17,009 bases of DNA from DASUBV01 sp035532295 (GTDB lineage Bacteria > Actinomycetota > Actinomycetes > Streptosporangiales > Streptosporangiaceae): positions 1 through 17,009 of the forward strand of contig DATKRH010000239.1 of NCBI GenBank assembly GCA_035532295.1, read 5' to 3'. Numbering within the stretch: the stretch's first letter is position 1; each line of letters starts with the position of its first letter. Both the position numbers and the translations under genes were made by a program. Positions 1 through 8,278 of this stretch are shown here, in pieces. A model generated the notes under the pieces. It had not been told where the DNA came from, did no database searches, and saw only the letters and a list, made by a program, of their open reading frames with translations.

Positions 1-942
1 GCCCGGCTGGCGCTCGCGGCCGCGGCACTGGCCGTGGTCTTCGTCGGAATCCGGGCCGCGCTCGCGCCGGCCACCTGGGCCGCGGGCCCCTGGCATGCGC
101 ACGGCATCCCACTGGGCATCGGCCTGGAACTCGTCTTCGTCGTCCTGCTGATCGCGGTTGAGCTGCGCCGCCGCCGGTCACCGACCACGAGCCAGCCGAC
201 CGCCGGGCTGCGCGCGCTGCTGCGGGCGCTGCTGGTGACGGGGGTGATCGCGATACCGGTGCTGATCCTCCTCAACAGCGCCGGGGAGCCGCGGCCCGCG
301 CGGCCGCGGCCGTTTTCCCCGCCGCGGCCGCGGGGCCTGCCCGCGGGGCGCCCGCGTGCCCTGCCGGCCCACGGCAGCGGCGCGGGCGGCGCGGCGTCGT
401 TGCTGTACGCCCTGCTCGTGCTGGCGCTGCTGGCGGTCATCGCGGCTTGCGTGATCCTGCTGCGGCGGCGGGCCCGCGGGCTGGCCTGGAGCGATCTCGG
501 CGAGATCGACGACGAGGAGCCGCGGGAGCAGCTACGGCGGGCGGTGGCGTCGGGCCAGGCCGCGCTCGGCGAGATCGACGACGCCCGGCTGGCGATCATC
601 GCCTGTTACCTGGCGATGGAGCGCAGCCTGGCCCGGGCCGGCGCCGTCCGGGATGCCGCGGAGACACCGGATGAGCTGCTGCGCCGGGCGGCGGCGGGCG
701 GGCTCGTGCACGGCGCGGAGGCGGCCAGGCTGACCGAGTTGTTCTACGAGGCGCGCTTCTCCAGCCATCGGCTGCCGCCGGCGAAGCGCCAGGAGGCGCG
801 GCGGGCGCTGGAGATCCTGGCCGTCAGCCTGGACGCCGGGCTGGCGGGCGCTGGGCTGGCGGGCGGCGGACTGGCGGGCGGCGGACTGGCGGGCGGCGGA
901 CTGGCGGGCGGCGGACTGGCGGGCGGCGGGGGGGCGTCGTGA
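1..942 (+). CDS. DUF4129 domain membrane protein, 5' end outside the window
   Basis: Function is not established; proteins of this family are usually encoded beside MoxR and DUF58 genes, as here. The reading frame is open from base 1. The first in-window start (GTG at 34) would cut into a hydrophobic helix that begins before it, so I infer that the true start lies upstream. Two hydrophobic segments lie at about bases 1-60 and 120-160, with another near 220-280. A Pro/Arg-rich loop (280-370) follows, then a final helix at 400-460 ending in an RRRARG stop-transfer. The cytoplasmic C-terminal part (about 490-820) matches DUF4129: a YLAMERSL segment, an ETPDELLRRA segment and the typical FYEARFSSH motif. 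The last 30 residues are a Leu-Ala-Gly-Gly-Gly tandem repeat encoded by a 15-bp unit. The stop overlaps the next start by 4 bases (GTGA). The family call is firm; the true start is unknown. Confidence 0.85.
   Translation, partial: ARLALAAAALAVVFVGIRAALAPATWAAGPWHAHGIPLGIGLELVFVVLLIAVELRRRRSPTTSQPTAGLRALLRALLVTGVIAIPVLILLNSAGEPRPARPRPFSPPRPRGLPAGRPRALPAHGSGAGGAASLLYALLVLALLAVIAACVILLRRRARGLAWSDLGEIDDEEPREQLRRAVASGQAALGEIDDARLAIIACYLAMERSLARAGAVRDAAETPDELLRRAAAGGLVHGAEAARLTELFYEARFSSHRLPPAKRQEARRALEILAVSLDAGLAGAGLAGGGLAGGGLAGGGLAGGGLAGGGGAS
841..930 (+). repeat. 15-bp tandem repeat, six copies, inside the DUF4129 gene
   Basis: Six head-to-tail copies of CTGGCGGGCGGCGGA, the first and last slightly diverged. 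They are in frame and encode the pentapeptide LAGGG at the extreme C-terminus. The repeat lies after the end of the recognisable DUF4129 domain, so copy-number change would lengthen or shorten only a flexible tail. Confidence 0.95.
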
Positions 943-1465
943 CCGGCGGCTGGCGGGACAGCCGCCCGGAGCTCGTCGTCGCCGCCGTCGCGGTGCTCGC
1001 GCTGTGCGGGGCCGCGTTCGCCTTCGCCGGGGCCGCCGCCGCGGTGCTCACGCTAGCCGGGGCGGGCGTGGTGGCGCTCGTCGCCCTCCGCGGCCTGGCC
1101 CCGCCCGACGACTTTCCGCCCGCCTACGAGGAAGCGCTGGACGATCGGCGGCGGACGAGCTTCACCGGGTTCTGGCGCCGGCGCTCGGGGGTGGAGGCCG
1201 CTACGCAGACGATGACGGGCTACGACTTCGAGCTGCGCGACACCCTCCAGCATCTGCTGGCCGCCCGGCTCGCGGAACGGCACGGCATCAGCCTGCGCGA
1301 GGACCCGGCGGCGGCGCGGCGGCTGCTGGCCGAGGGCGGGACCGACCGGCTGTGGTTCTGGCTGGACCCGAGCCGGCCGGCCGTGGCCGACCAGGGCAGC
1401 TCGGCCGGGACACGGGGGATCCCGCCGCGGACGCTGGCCGCCATCATCGACCGACTGGAGCGACT

Positions 1466-1469
<4 letters not shown>
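939..1469 (+). CDS. two-helix membrane protein of the MoxR/DUF58 operon, unknown function
   Basis: I do not recognise a named domain. The 176-residue product begins at GTG 939, inside the stop of the preceding gene (GTGA overlap), and its TGA overlaps the GTG of the MoxR gene, so it is probably translationally coupled on both sides. Residues about 11-50 form one long or two short hydrophobic segments. The rest is soluble and contains YDFELRDTLQHLLAARLAE, a GTDRLWFWLDPSRP segment and a closing PPRTLAAIIDRLERL helix. The order small membrane protein, MoxR, DUF58 is familiar in actinobacteria, and I infer a structural or assembly role with its neighbours. Existence of the gene is secure from the two overlaps and the coding register; the function is unknown. 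Confidence 0.85.
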
Positions 1470-2475
<1,006 letters not shown>

Positions 2476-2479
<4 letters not shown>

Positions 2480-3804
2480 CGGCGGCCGGGTCCGGGGCCG
2501 CGGACGCCGGCCAGGCCTGCCGGGTCAGCTGGAGCCTGTCCGCGCACGCGCGCGGGCTGCTGACCCTCGCGCTGGCCGCGCTGGTCATCGCGATCCTGAC
2601 CGGGCGGCCGGAGTTCGCCGGCGTCGCCGCGCCGGCCGTGCTGCTGCTCGCCGGCTGGCGGGCCCGCCGGCCGGGCAGCGTCATGGTCACGGTGCGGGTC
2701 AGCGCGCGGCAGCTGGTCGAGGGCGAGCAGGCCGCCATCATCGCGGAGATCAGCGGGCACGGCGACCTCGCCGTCCAGGCCAGCATCCGGGCGACCCCGG
2801 CGTTTTCGACGGGACCACCGGTCAATCACCGTACCGCCGGGCAGCCCGGCGCCGGCCAGGCCGCCGATGATCACCCGGCCGCCGGCGCCTCCTTGCGGGT
2901 GCCGTTCCAGGCCCATCGCTGGGGAGTCCGCCGGATCGGCCGGCTGGAGATCGTGCTGCGCGACCGGTTCCGGCTGTCGGAAGGGCGCCTGTCGGTCGAG
3001 CTGCCCAGGATCGACTGCCATCCGCTGCCCGCCCCGCTGCGCGGCCGGATCGTGCTCAGCCGGCTGCCCAGCCGGCTCGGCGAGCACCCGTCCCGGGCCC
3101 TCGGCGAGGGCATCGAGTTCGCCGGGGTCCGGCAGTTCGTGCCCGGCGACCGGCAGCGCCGGATCAACTGGCCGGCCACCACCAGGAGCGGGACGGTTCA
3201 GCTCAACACCTTCACCGCGGAGCGGACGCAGAACGTGGTGATCCTCGCGGACGCGACCGCCAACGTCGGGGAGCCCGGCGCGACGTCCCTGGACCTCGCG
3301 TTCCGCGCCGCCGCCGGGACCATCAACTGCTACCTGGCGGCGGGTGACCGGGTCGGGCTGGTCGTCTACGGCGACCGGCTGAGCTGGATCGGGCCCGGTC
3401 TCGGCCGACGGCACTTCCACCGGCTGATGGACCTGCTGCTGGCCAGCCAGCGCGGCCAGGAACGGGCGTCCGGGCTGACCCGGCTGCCCCGGGCCGCGCT
3501 GCCGCCCGGCGCGCTGATCGTGGTCTTCAGCCCGCTGCTGCATCCGCGCCTGGTCGAGGCCCTGCGCGACCTGCGGGAGCGCGGCTGCAGCGTCCTGGTC
3601 GTCGATGTCCTGGCCGCCGGGCCGCCAAGGTCACGGGACCGGGTCGGCGACCTCGCGCGGCGAATCTGGCGGCTGGAGCAGCAGGCCATCCGGTTCTCCC
3701 TCACCGAGCTCGGCATCCCCGTGGTGCACTGGGACGGCCAGCAGAGCCTGGACGAGCCGCTCGCCCCGTACACGCGCCGCGTCATGCTGGCGGGCCGGGC
3801 ATGA
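2476..3804 (+). CDS. DUF58 domain protein, MoxR partner
   Basis: Function unproven; DUF58 proteins carry a von Willebrand A-like fold and are the usual genetic partners of MoxR ATPases, which are thought to act on them. The start is GTG 2476 within the GTGA overlap; an earlier in-frame ATG at 2356 lies inside the MoxR gene and is not used in this reading. The product has 442 residues. Two close hydrophobic helices fall at about 25-62, followed by an extracytoplasmic or linker beta region. The DUF58 signature is at about 210-255: EGIEFAGVRQFVPGDRQRRI, then NWPATTRSG. The metal-binding loop that is DxSxS in canonical vWA domains reads DATAN here (ILADATANV), so classical metal chelation looks weakened. 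The protein ends in ATGA shared with the next start. Confidence 0.93.
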
Positions 3805-4376
3805 GCGGCGTCCCGGGCCGGCTGCGGGCTCCCGCGGCGGCCGGGCTGCTGGCCGCGGTGACGATCGCCTGGGCGGTGCTCCCGGCCGCCGGCGCGAAGC
3901 CAGGCCTGCGGGTCGCGGTGGTCGTCGCGGTGGCGTGCGCCGTCGCGAGCCTGGCTCACCTGGCCGTCGGCGACACCGAGATCGGGGGTGACGCCTTCGA
4001 CCCGCCGCTCGTGCGGCTCGCGGCCCAGGCGGTGCATCTCATCCGGACGCTGCCCTGGTCCGAGTTGATGATCATCGCGGTGCTGGCGCTGGAGGCGCTG
4101 CACCATTCCCGGCCCTGGCACACCGGCGTGCTGGGCGTGGCCCTGCTGGCCTACCTGTTCGCGGCTCACCTGGCGCAGACGCGGACCGGGCCGGGCGCGC
4201 TCCGACCGCAGCTCCCGGTGCTCGCCGCCGGACTCGGCCTGCTCGTCCTGGCGGTGGGCGCCGCCGCACTCCCCCGGCTGCACGCCGGGCCCGGCTCGGA
4301 GCTGCTCCGCGTGCTCGCGGTCATCGCCGCCGTTATCGCCGGCGGTCTCGCCCTGCCCGCCACGCACCGCCGCTAG
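3801..4376 (+). CDS. polytopic membrane protein, last cistron of the MoxR operon
   Basis: I do not recognise a named family. The product has 191 residues, starting at ATG 3801 in an ATGA overlap with the DUF58 gene. It is almost entirely hydrophobic, with probable helices near residues 10-30, 36-56, 85-100, 105-125, 133-155 and 165-185, and a short polar loop GDTEIGGDAFDPP near 58-70. The position suggests a membrane partner of the module. The TAG stop lies in CTAG 4373-4376, which also holds the stop of the convergent gamma-glutamyltransferase gene, so there is no room for an intrinsic terminator between them. Confidence 0.82.
   Translation: MSGVPGRLRAPAAAGLLAAVTIAWAVLPAAGAKPGLRVAVVVAVACAVASLAHLAVGDTEIGGDAFDPPLVRLAAQAVHLIRTLPWSELMIIAVLALEALHHSRPWHTGVLGVALLAYLFAAHLAQTRTGPGALRPQLPVLAAGLGLLVLAVGAAALPRLHAGPGSELLRVLAVIAAVIAGGLALPATHRR
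4373..4376. other. shared CTAG: tail-to-tail stop overlap
   Basis: The palindrome CTAG reads TAG on both strands: it ends the operon's last membrane protein (+ strand, 4374-4376) and the gamma-glutamyltransferase gene (- strand, 4375-4373). The two coding regions overlap by exactly these four bases. The same arrangement recurs at 10521-10524. Confidence 0.97.
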
Positions 4377-6259
4377 CGGCCAACGGCGTAGCCCTGCATG
4401 CCGCGCGGGTTGGCGCCCGCATACAGGAAGCCGCCCGACCGGGCGACCGCGCTCACCCGGCCCAGGGACCACGGCGGCCGGACGTCCACCTCGTGCCCGC
4501 GCTCGCGCAGCTCGGCGATCACCTGCGGCCCGACCCGCGACTCGACCGACAGCGACCGCGGCAGCGACCCGCGCGGGTAGAACGACGACGGGAAATGGTC
4601 GGTGTGGAAGGCCGGGAAGTCGATCGCCTCCTGGAGGTTCATGCCGAACACGACGTGGTTCAGGAAGACCGCCAGCGTCCACTGATCCTGCTGGTCACCG
4701 CCCGGCGTGCCGAACGCCAGGTAGGGCTCGCCGTCGCGGAGCGCCAGGCTCGGTGACAGCGTGGTGCGCGGCCGGCGGCCGGGTGCCAGCGAGCTCGCGA
4801 AGCCCGGCGACAGCGAGAACATCTGCGCCCGGCTGCCCAGGCAGAAGCCGAGGCCGGGGATGACCGGCGAGCTTTGCAGCCAGCCGCCGCTGGGGGTGGC
4901 GGAGACGAGGTTGCCGAACCGGTCGGCCACGTCGAGGTGACAGGTGTCCCCCGGACCGAGCTCGGGCGCGACGGCACCGCCGACGCCGTAGCCGGCCGAC
5001 GCGGCGGTCGGCTCCCCGATCCCGCCGCCGCCCGCCCCAGCGCCCGCGCCCGCCGCGCCCGCGCCCGCGCCGCCGCCGAACGCGGCCAGCGCGTAGCCCG
5101 GCAGCCGCCCGGGCACCCCGGCGGGCGCGCCCGGCACCAGCCCGGCGGACGCCTGCTCCCCGATGAGCGCCCGCCGCTGCGCCGCGTACTCGGGCGACAG
5201 CAGGCCCGCCAGCGGAACGTCGGACTGCCGAGGGTCGCCGTACCAGGCCTCACGGTCGGCGAACGCCAGCTTGGCGCCCTCGGTGACCGAGTGAATGAAG
5301 CTGGAGCTGCCGGGAGCCATCCGTTGTAGATCTAGATGGTCGAGGAGCGCGAGTTGCTGCAGGAAGACCGGGCCCTGGCCCCACGGGCCGGTCTTGCAGA
5401 CGGTCAGCCCGCGGAAGTCCAGCGTGGCCGGCGCCTCGGAAGACGCCCGCCAGGCCGCCAGGTCGGCGCCGCTGAGCAGGCCGCGGTGGCGCTGCCCGGT
5501 GACGTCCATGACCTCGGCGCCGACGAGGTAGGCGGCGATCGCCTCGGCCACGAAGCCCTCGTAGAACGCCCGCCGGGCCGCCTCGATCTGCGTCTCCCGG
5601 TCGCCGCCAGCCGCCTCGGCCTGCTCCACGATCTGGCGGTACACGGTCGCGAGCACGGGATTAGCAAAACGGGATCCTGGCGCCGGGACGCCGTTCGCCA
5701 GGTAGATCTCCGCCGACGTCGGCCAGTGCTCGCGGAACGTGCCAGCGACCGCGCCGATCGCCGCGGCGGCGGTCGGGAGCATCGGGTAGCCGTCGCGCGC
5801 GTAGCCGATCGCGTACTCCATGACCTCGCGCAGCGTCAGGGTGCCATGCCGCGCCAGGAGCAGCATCCAGGTGCCGAACGCGGCCGGCACGCAGGCGGCC
5901 AGCAGCCCCGTGCCGGGCACCAGGTCGAGCCCGAGATCGGCGAAGGCGCCCAGCGTGGCGGCGGCGGGCGCGGGGCCCTGTCCGTCCAGCACGAACACCT
6001 CGCCATCGCGAGCGTCGTAGCCGATCACGGGGACCTCGCCGGCCGGGCCGTTGAGGTGCGGCTCGACCACCTGGAGGACGAAGCCGACCGCGACGGCGGC
6101 GTCGAAGGCGTTGCCGCCCTTCTCCAGCACGGCCATGCCGGCCGCGGACGCGAGCCAGTGCGTCGACGCGACCATGCCGAAGGTGCCCGATAGCTGGGGA
6201 CGGGTGGTGAAGGACGGCCCGGCCGCCGCAGTACTGTTCGTCGCGTTGCTGGCCACCAC
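4373..6259 (-). CDS. gamma-glutamyltransferase-family Ntn hydrolase, likely cytosolic
   Basis: A 628-residue member of the GGT superfamily, whose members self-cleave at a Thr that then acts as the nucleophile in amide-bond hydrolysis or transfer. The predicted nucleophile is T439 in GDTCHLDVADRFGN, followed by LVSATPSGG, PGLGFCLGSR and FGTPGGDQQDQW, the counterparts of the substrate-binding strands of GGT. The N-terminal part has VASTHWLASAAGMAVLEKGG and NAFDAAVAVGFVLQVVEPH. NGPAGEVP stands where classical GGTs have a Gly-rich oxyanion segment. There is no signal peptide, unlike periplasmic GGT, so a YwrD/HpxW-like cytosolic enzyme is more likely; the substrate is unknown. A Gly/Ala-rich linker (about 391-415) sits just before the cleavage site. 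The start is the first of two GTGs; AGGAGG at 6265-6270 on this strand is 5 nt away. Confidence 0.92.
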   Translation of the reverse strand: MVASNATNSTAAAGPSFTTRPQLSGTFGMVASTHWLASAAGMAVLEKGGNAFDAAVAVGFVLQVVEPHLNGPAGEVPVIGYDARDGEVFVLDGQGPAPAAATLGAFADLGLDLVPGTGLLAACVPAAFGTWMLLLARHGTLTLREVMEYAIGYARDGYPMLPTAAAAIGAVAGTFREHWPTSAEIYLANGVPAPGSRFANPVLATVYRQIVEQAEAAGGDRETQIEAARRAFYEGFVAEAIAAYLVGAEVMDVTGQRHRGLLSGADLAAWRASSEAPATLDFRGLTVCKTGPWGQGPVFLQQLALLDHLDLQRMAPGSSSFIHSVTEGAKLAFADREAWYGDPRQSDVPLAGLLSPEYAAQRRALIGEQASAGLVPGAPAGVPGRLPGYALAAFGGGAGAGAAGAGAGAGGGGIGEPTAASAGYGVGGAVAPELGPGDTCHLDVADRFGNLVSATPSGGWLQSSPVIPGLGFCLGSRAQMFSLSPGFASSLAPGRRPRTTLSPSLALRDGEPYLAFGTPGGDQQDQWTLAVFLNHVVFGMNLQEAIDFPAFHTDHFPSSFYPRGSLPRSLSVESRVGPQVIAELRERGHEVDVRPPWSLGRVSAVARSGGFLYAGANPRGMQGYAVGR

Positions 6260-6264
6260 GGGCG

Positions 6265-6270
6265 CCTCCT
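6265..6270 (-). promoter_or_regulatory. Shine-Dalgarno site that sets the GGT-family start
   Basis: A perfect AGGAGG on the minus strand lies 5 nt upstream of GTG 6259-6257. A second GTG follows immediately (6256-6254) and would be 8 nt away; the first is preferred, but both fit. Confidence 0.8.
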
Positions 6271-6295
6271 GCGCTATGAATCAGGTCTGCCCCGA

Positions 6296-6301
6296 ACGCT
6301 A
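6296..6301 (-). promoter_or_regulatory. candidate -10 element for the GGT-family gene
   Basis: On the minus strand TAGCGT fits the actinobacterial TANNNT -10 pattern and would place transcription start about 30 nt before the GTG. It belongs to the 11-mer TAGCGTTCGGG, which also occurs immediately before the DUF885 gene at 8980. No convincing -35 is visible. Confidence 0.35.
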
Positions 6302-6360
6302 CTGGTCGGTCCCGCGCCCAACCACAGTGACTGCCTACACGGGCCTGCCAACCACGGCCG

Positions 6361-6405
6361 GCCGCGGGACCGCGGGGCGCGGGACCGCGGGCCGCGGGGC
6401 ATACG
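6361..6405 (+). repeat. 15-bp tandem repeat, about three copies, intergenic
   Basis: Copies GCCGCGGGACCGCGG, GGCGCGGGACCGCGG and a diverged third copy form an array in the 263-bp divergent spacer between the GGT-family gene and the first DUF4232 gene. It contains repeated CCGCGG palindromes and could fold in RNA. No gene is supported in this spacer; its other contents are the candidate promoters of the two flanking genes. Confidence 0.8.
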
Positions 6406-6443
6406 CCTGGTTTGCCCGGCGCGGGAGATACGGCCAGCCCGGG

Positions 6444-6478
6444 GAAACAACCGTGCTGGCCGTATTGGCGTCGTACAT
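6444..6478 (+). promoter_or_regulatory. ECF-sigma-like promoter of DUF4232 gene 1
   Basis: Block 1 GAAACAACC (6444-6452) and block 2 GCGTCGTAC (6468-6476) are separated by 15 nt, giving AACC-N16-CGTC. Many ECF sigma factors recognise an AAC-type -35 and a CGTC-type -10 with 16-17 nt between. The same two blocks with identical spacing occur before DUF4232 gene 2 at 7317-7348. The block 2 to start-codon distance is 46 nt here and 44 nt there. Confidence 0.55.
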
Positions 6479-6522
6479 GACAGAGCCGCACCTCGGGCGG
6501 CTCCCACGAGAAGGCGGCACCG

Positions 6523-7284
6523 ATGACGCTCTTCGTATCCCCCGACCGGCTGCCCATCCCCTTCAAGCTGGCTAGCGCGGTCGCGGCCACGCTGTGCGCA
6601 GGCTTCCTGACCGCGGCCTGCAGCGGCCCGGCCAGCCGTCCCCAGATCGAGAGCCAGCCAGGCGCGAGCCGACTGTCGGCGAGTGCTTCCGCTCATGCCG
6701 CGCCCAGCGTGGTGCCGTCGACCACGCCCGCTGCCGTCCCGTCGTTATCCGCCGCACCGGCGCCGCCGCCGGCGCCGACGCCGGCGCCCGCCCCCGACCC
6801 GGCGCCCGCGCCGACGACGACCGCCATCGCCGGACCGCCGCCGCTGGCCCAGTGCTCGACCGCCGCGCTGCGGACCAGCGTCGGCTCTGCCAACGGCGCG
6901 GCCGGCAGCATCTACTACCCGCTGGACTTCACCAACATCTCGGGCGTCACGTGCGGCATGTACGGGTTTCCCGGCGTCTCGTTCGTGGCCGGTCCGAAAG
7001 GCGGCCAGATCGGCGGGGCGGCGATCCGGGATCCGGCGTTCGGGCCATCGCTGGTGACCCTCGCGCCGGGCCAGGTCGCGCACGCCTCGGTGCAGGTGGT
7101 GGTCGCGCAGAACTACCCGACGTCCGTCTGCAAGCCCGTCACCGCGCACTGGCTGCGCGTCTACCCGCCGGGCCAGTACGCGCCGCTGTACGCCGGGCTC
7201 ACGGCGGTGACCTGCACGGGCTCGATCCCCAGCGGCAGCACGCTGGGGATCTACGTGGTCAGGCCGGGAGCCAACGGCCCATAG
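6523..7284 (+). CDS. DUF4232 lipoprotein 1
   Basis: A predicted surface lipoprotein of 253 residues with unknown role; DUF4232 is a small secreted beta domain common in actinobacteria. The signal peptide is residues 1-32, with a somewhat degenerate lipobox LTAAC ending at C33. A long low-complexity linker rich in Ser, then Pro-Ala, spans about 36-106. The DUF4232 domain covers 110-248, with YYPLDFTNISGVTCGMYGFP, LAPGQVAHASV and NYPTSVCKPVTAHWLRVYPP. Four cysteines (111, 144, 203, 231) match those of the two paralogues downstream and probably form two disulfides. The start is ATG 6523; only a weak GAAGGCGG lies upstream, so the exact start is less certain than the gene. It has its own promoter candidate at 6444-6478 and is followed by a 108-bp gap before gene 2. 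Confidence 0.9.
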   Translation: MTLFVSPDRLPIPFKLASAVAATLCAGFLTAACSGPASRPQIESQPGASRLSASASAHAAPSVVPSTTPAAVPSLSAAPAPPPAPTPAPAPDPAPAPTTTAIAGPPPLAQCSTAALRTSVGSANGAAGSIYYPLDFTNISGVTCGMYGFPGVSFVAGPKGGQIGGAAIRDPAFGPSLVTLAPGQVAHASVQVVVAQNYPTSVCKPVTAHWLRVYPPGQYAPLYAGLTAVTCTGSIPSGSTLGIYVVRPGANGP

Positions 7285-7299
7285 CGCGGGCCGCCGCGC
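7284..7299 (+). terminator. short hairpin at the stop of DUF4232 gene 1
   Basis: A perfect 6-bp stem GCGCGG/CCGCGC with a 4-nt loop begins at the last base of the stop codon. There is no T-run. It is short for a terminator, so read-through into gene 2 is possible. Confidence 0.25.
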
Positions 7300-7316
7300 A
7301 AGGTCGTCTCGCCGCC

Positions 7317-7349
7317 GAACAACCCGGGCCGCGGTCGCTGCGTCGTACT
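7317..7349 (+). promoter_or_regulatory. ECF-sigma-like promoter of DUF4232 gene 2
   Basis: GAACAACC (7317-7324) and GCGTCGTAC (7340-7348) repeat the two conserved blocks found upstream of gene 1, again with 15 nt between the shared AACAACC and GCGTCGTAC cores, while the spacer sequence differs. That pattern suggests a conserved sigma-factor or regulator site. I could not find it before the third paralogue. Confidence 0.55.
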
Positions 7350-7392
7350 GAGCAAAGGCCCGAACACCGGCCGCCATTGAGAGGCGACGCAG

Positions 7393-8085
7393 ATGAGTCC
7401 ACGCTTGCCCAGTAGCTGGCTGCCCGGTAACTGGCTGCGCCCTGACCGCCCGCCCGGCATCGCGGCTGCGATCGCGGCCGGGGCCGGGGCCGCCGTGGTC
7501 GCCGTGGTCGCCGTGCTGGCTGGCTGCGGCTCGGTGCAGGCGCCGGGCAGTGCGGTCGCCGCCAGCGGCAGTGCCAGCGCGAGCGGCTCCGCCAGCGCGA
7601 GCGCGTCGGCCAGCGCCAGCGCGTCCGGGTCGGCGACTTGCGCGTCATCCGGCCTGCGGGTACGGCTGGATGTCGCCGCGGCCGGCGTGGCGGCCGGCAG
7701 CTACTACGTCCCGCTGGAGTTCACCAATACCTCCAGCCAGGCCTGCCAGCTGGCGGGATACCCGGCGGTCGCGTTCACGTCCGGGGTCACCGGCCAGCAG
7801 ATCGGTGCCGAGGCTGCGGTGGACCGCTCCGTCCGGGCGGCCACCGTGCTGCTGGCCCCGGGCGGGACAGCGCACGCCTGGCTGCGGGTCCTCAACACCG
7901 CCAACTACCCGGCGAGTCAATGCCATCCGGTCACCGCGGCCGGCCTGCGGGTCGTGGCGCCGGGCAGCGAGAGCGCCGCCTACGTTCCGCATCCGGTCCC
8001 CGTCTGCAAGGCAGCGATCCAGGGCAGCGAGATCCTCACCGTTCGCCCCGTCCAGCAGGGCCAGGCGCAGCGCGGAACCGCCTAG
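7393..8085 (+). CDS. DUF4232 lipoprotein 2
   Basis: A predicted lipoprotein of 230 residues. The N-terminal region is long (residues 1-22, with several Trp, Pro and Arg), then a hydrophobic helix at 23-42 leads to the good lipobox LAGC with C45. A Ser-Ala-Gly linker (about 52-81) built from a short alternating SA repeat replaces the Pro-Ala linker of paralogue 1. The DUF4232 domain follows at 82-220: YYVPLEFTNTSSQACQLAGY, LLAPGGTAHAWLRV and NYPASQCHPVTAAGLRVVAP. Cysteines 83, 118, 177 and 205 align with those of the neighbours with near-identical spacing. ATG 7393 is preceded by GAGAGG at 7379-7384, 8 nt away. The function is unknown; a shared regulon with gene 1 is inferred from the matching upstream blocks. 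Confidence 0.9.
   Translation: MSPRLPSSWLPGNWLRPDRPPGIAAAIAAGAGAAVVAVVAVLAGCGSVQAPGSAVAASGSASASGSASASASASASASGSATCASSGLRVRLDVAAAGVAAGSYYVPLEFTNTSSQACQLAGYPAVAFTSGVTGQQIGAEAAVDRSVRAATVLLAPGGTAHAWLRVLNTANYPASQCHPVTAAGLRVVAPGSESAAYVPHPVPVCKAAIQGSEILTVRPVQQGQAQRGTA
7555..7635 (+). repeat. short-period Ser-Ala coding repeat
   Basis: A run of 6-bp-like GCCAGC/GCGAGC/GCGTCG units encodes alternating Ser-Ala with occasional Gly in the linker of DUF4232 lipoprotein 2. It differs in sequence and amino acid content from the Pro-Ala linker of paralogue 1. Confidence 0.8.
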
Positions 8086-8194
8086 CTGGCGACACCACCG
8101 TCGCGCCCCGCCCGCCGGACTCGGCCGCGGGTGACGCGACCTCAGGACCCGCGACCACTGCCTGGTCGCGGCAGCAGAAATGACGGCGTGGCCA

Positions 8195-8214
8195 GGTCAG
8201 CGATTGCGCTGACC
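8195..8214. promoter_or_regulatory. perfect inverted repeat upstream of DUF4232 gene 3
   Basis: GGTCAGCG, loop ATTG, CGCTGACC: a perfect 8-bp dyad with a 4-nt centre. It lies 109 nt after the stop of gene 2 and 64 nt before the preferred start of gene 3. It could be the terminator of gene 2 or a repressor operator for gene 3; there is no T-run, and the sequence cannot decide between them. The rest of 8086-8272 holds no gene. Confidence 0.5.
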
Positions 8215-8278
8215 GCCCGCCGATGACGGTCGGCGCTCGCGCCGGCCGACGGGCCTCGGCCCAGAAGGGGGCATGTCT

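Noticed and set aside
5336..6193. 285-residue plus-strand frame opposite the GGT-family gene
   Set aside because: There is no start context and no domain, and it lies fully inside the GGT-family coding region.
6274..6696. Minus-strand frame across the spacer before DUF4232 gene 1
   Set aside because: It would cover the lipoprotein signal sequence and the promoter blocks; its composition is repetitive and no ribosome site is evident.
8273..8275. ATG 8273 as start of DUF4232 gene 3
   Set aside because: The AAGGGG site ends only 2 nt before it; ATG 8279, in the same frame, has normal spacing. The difference is two residues.
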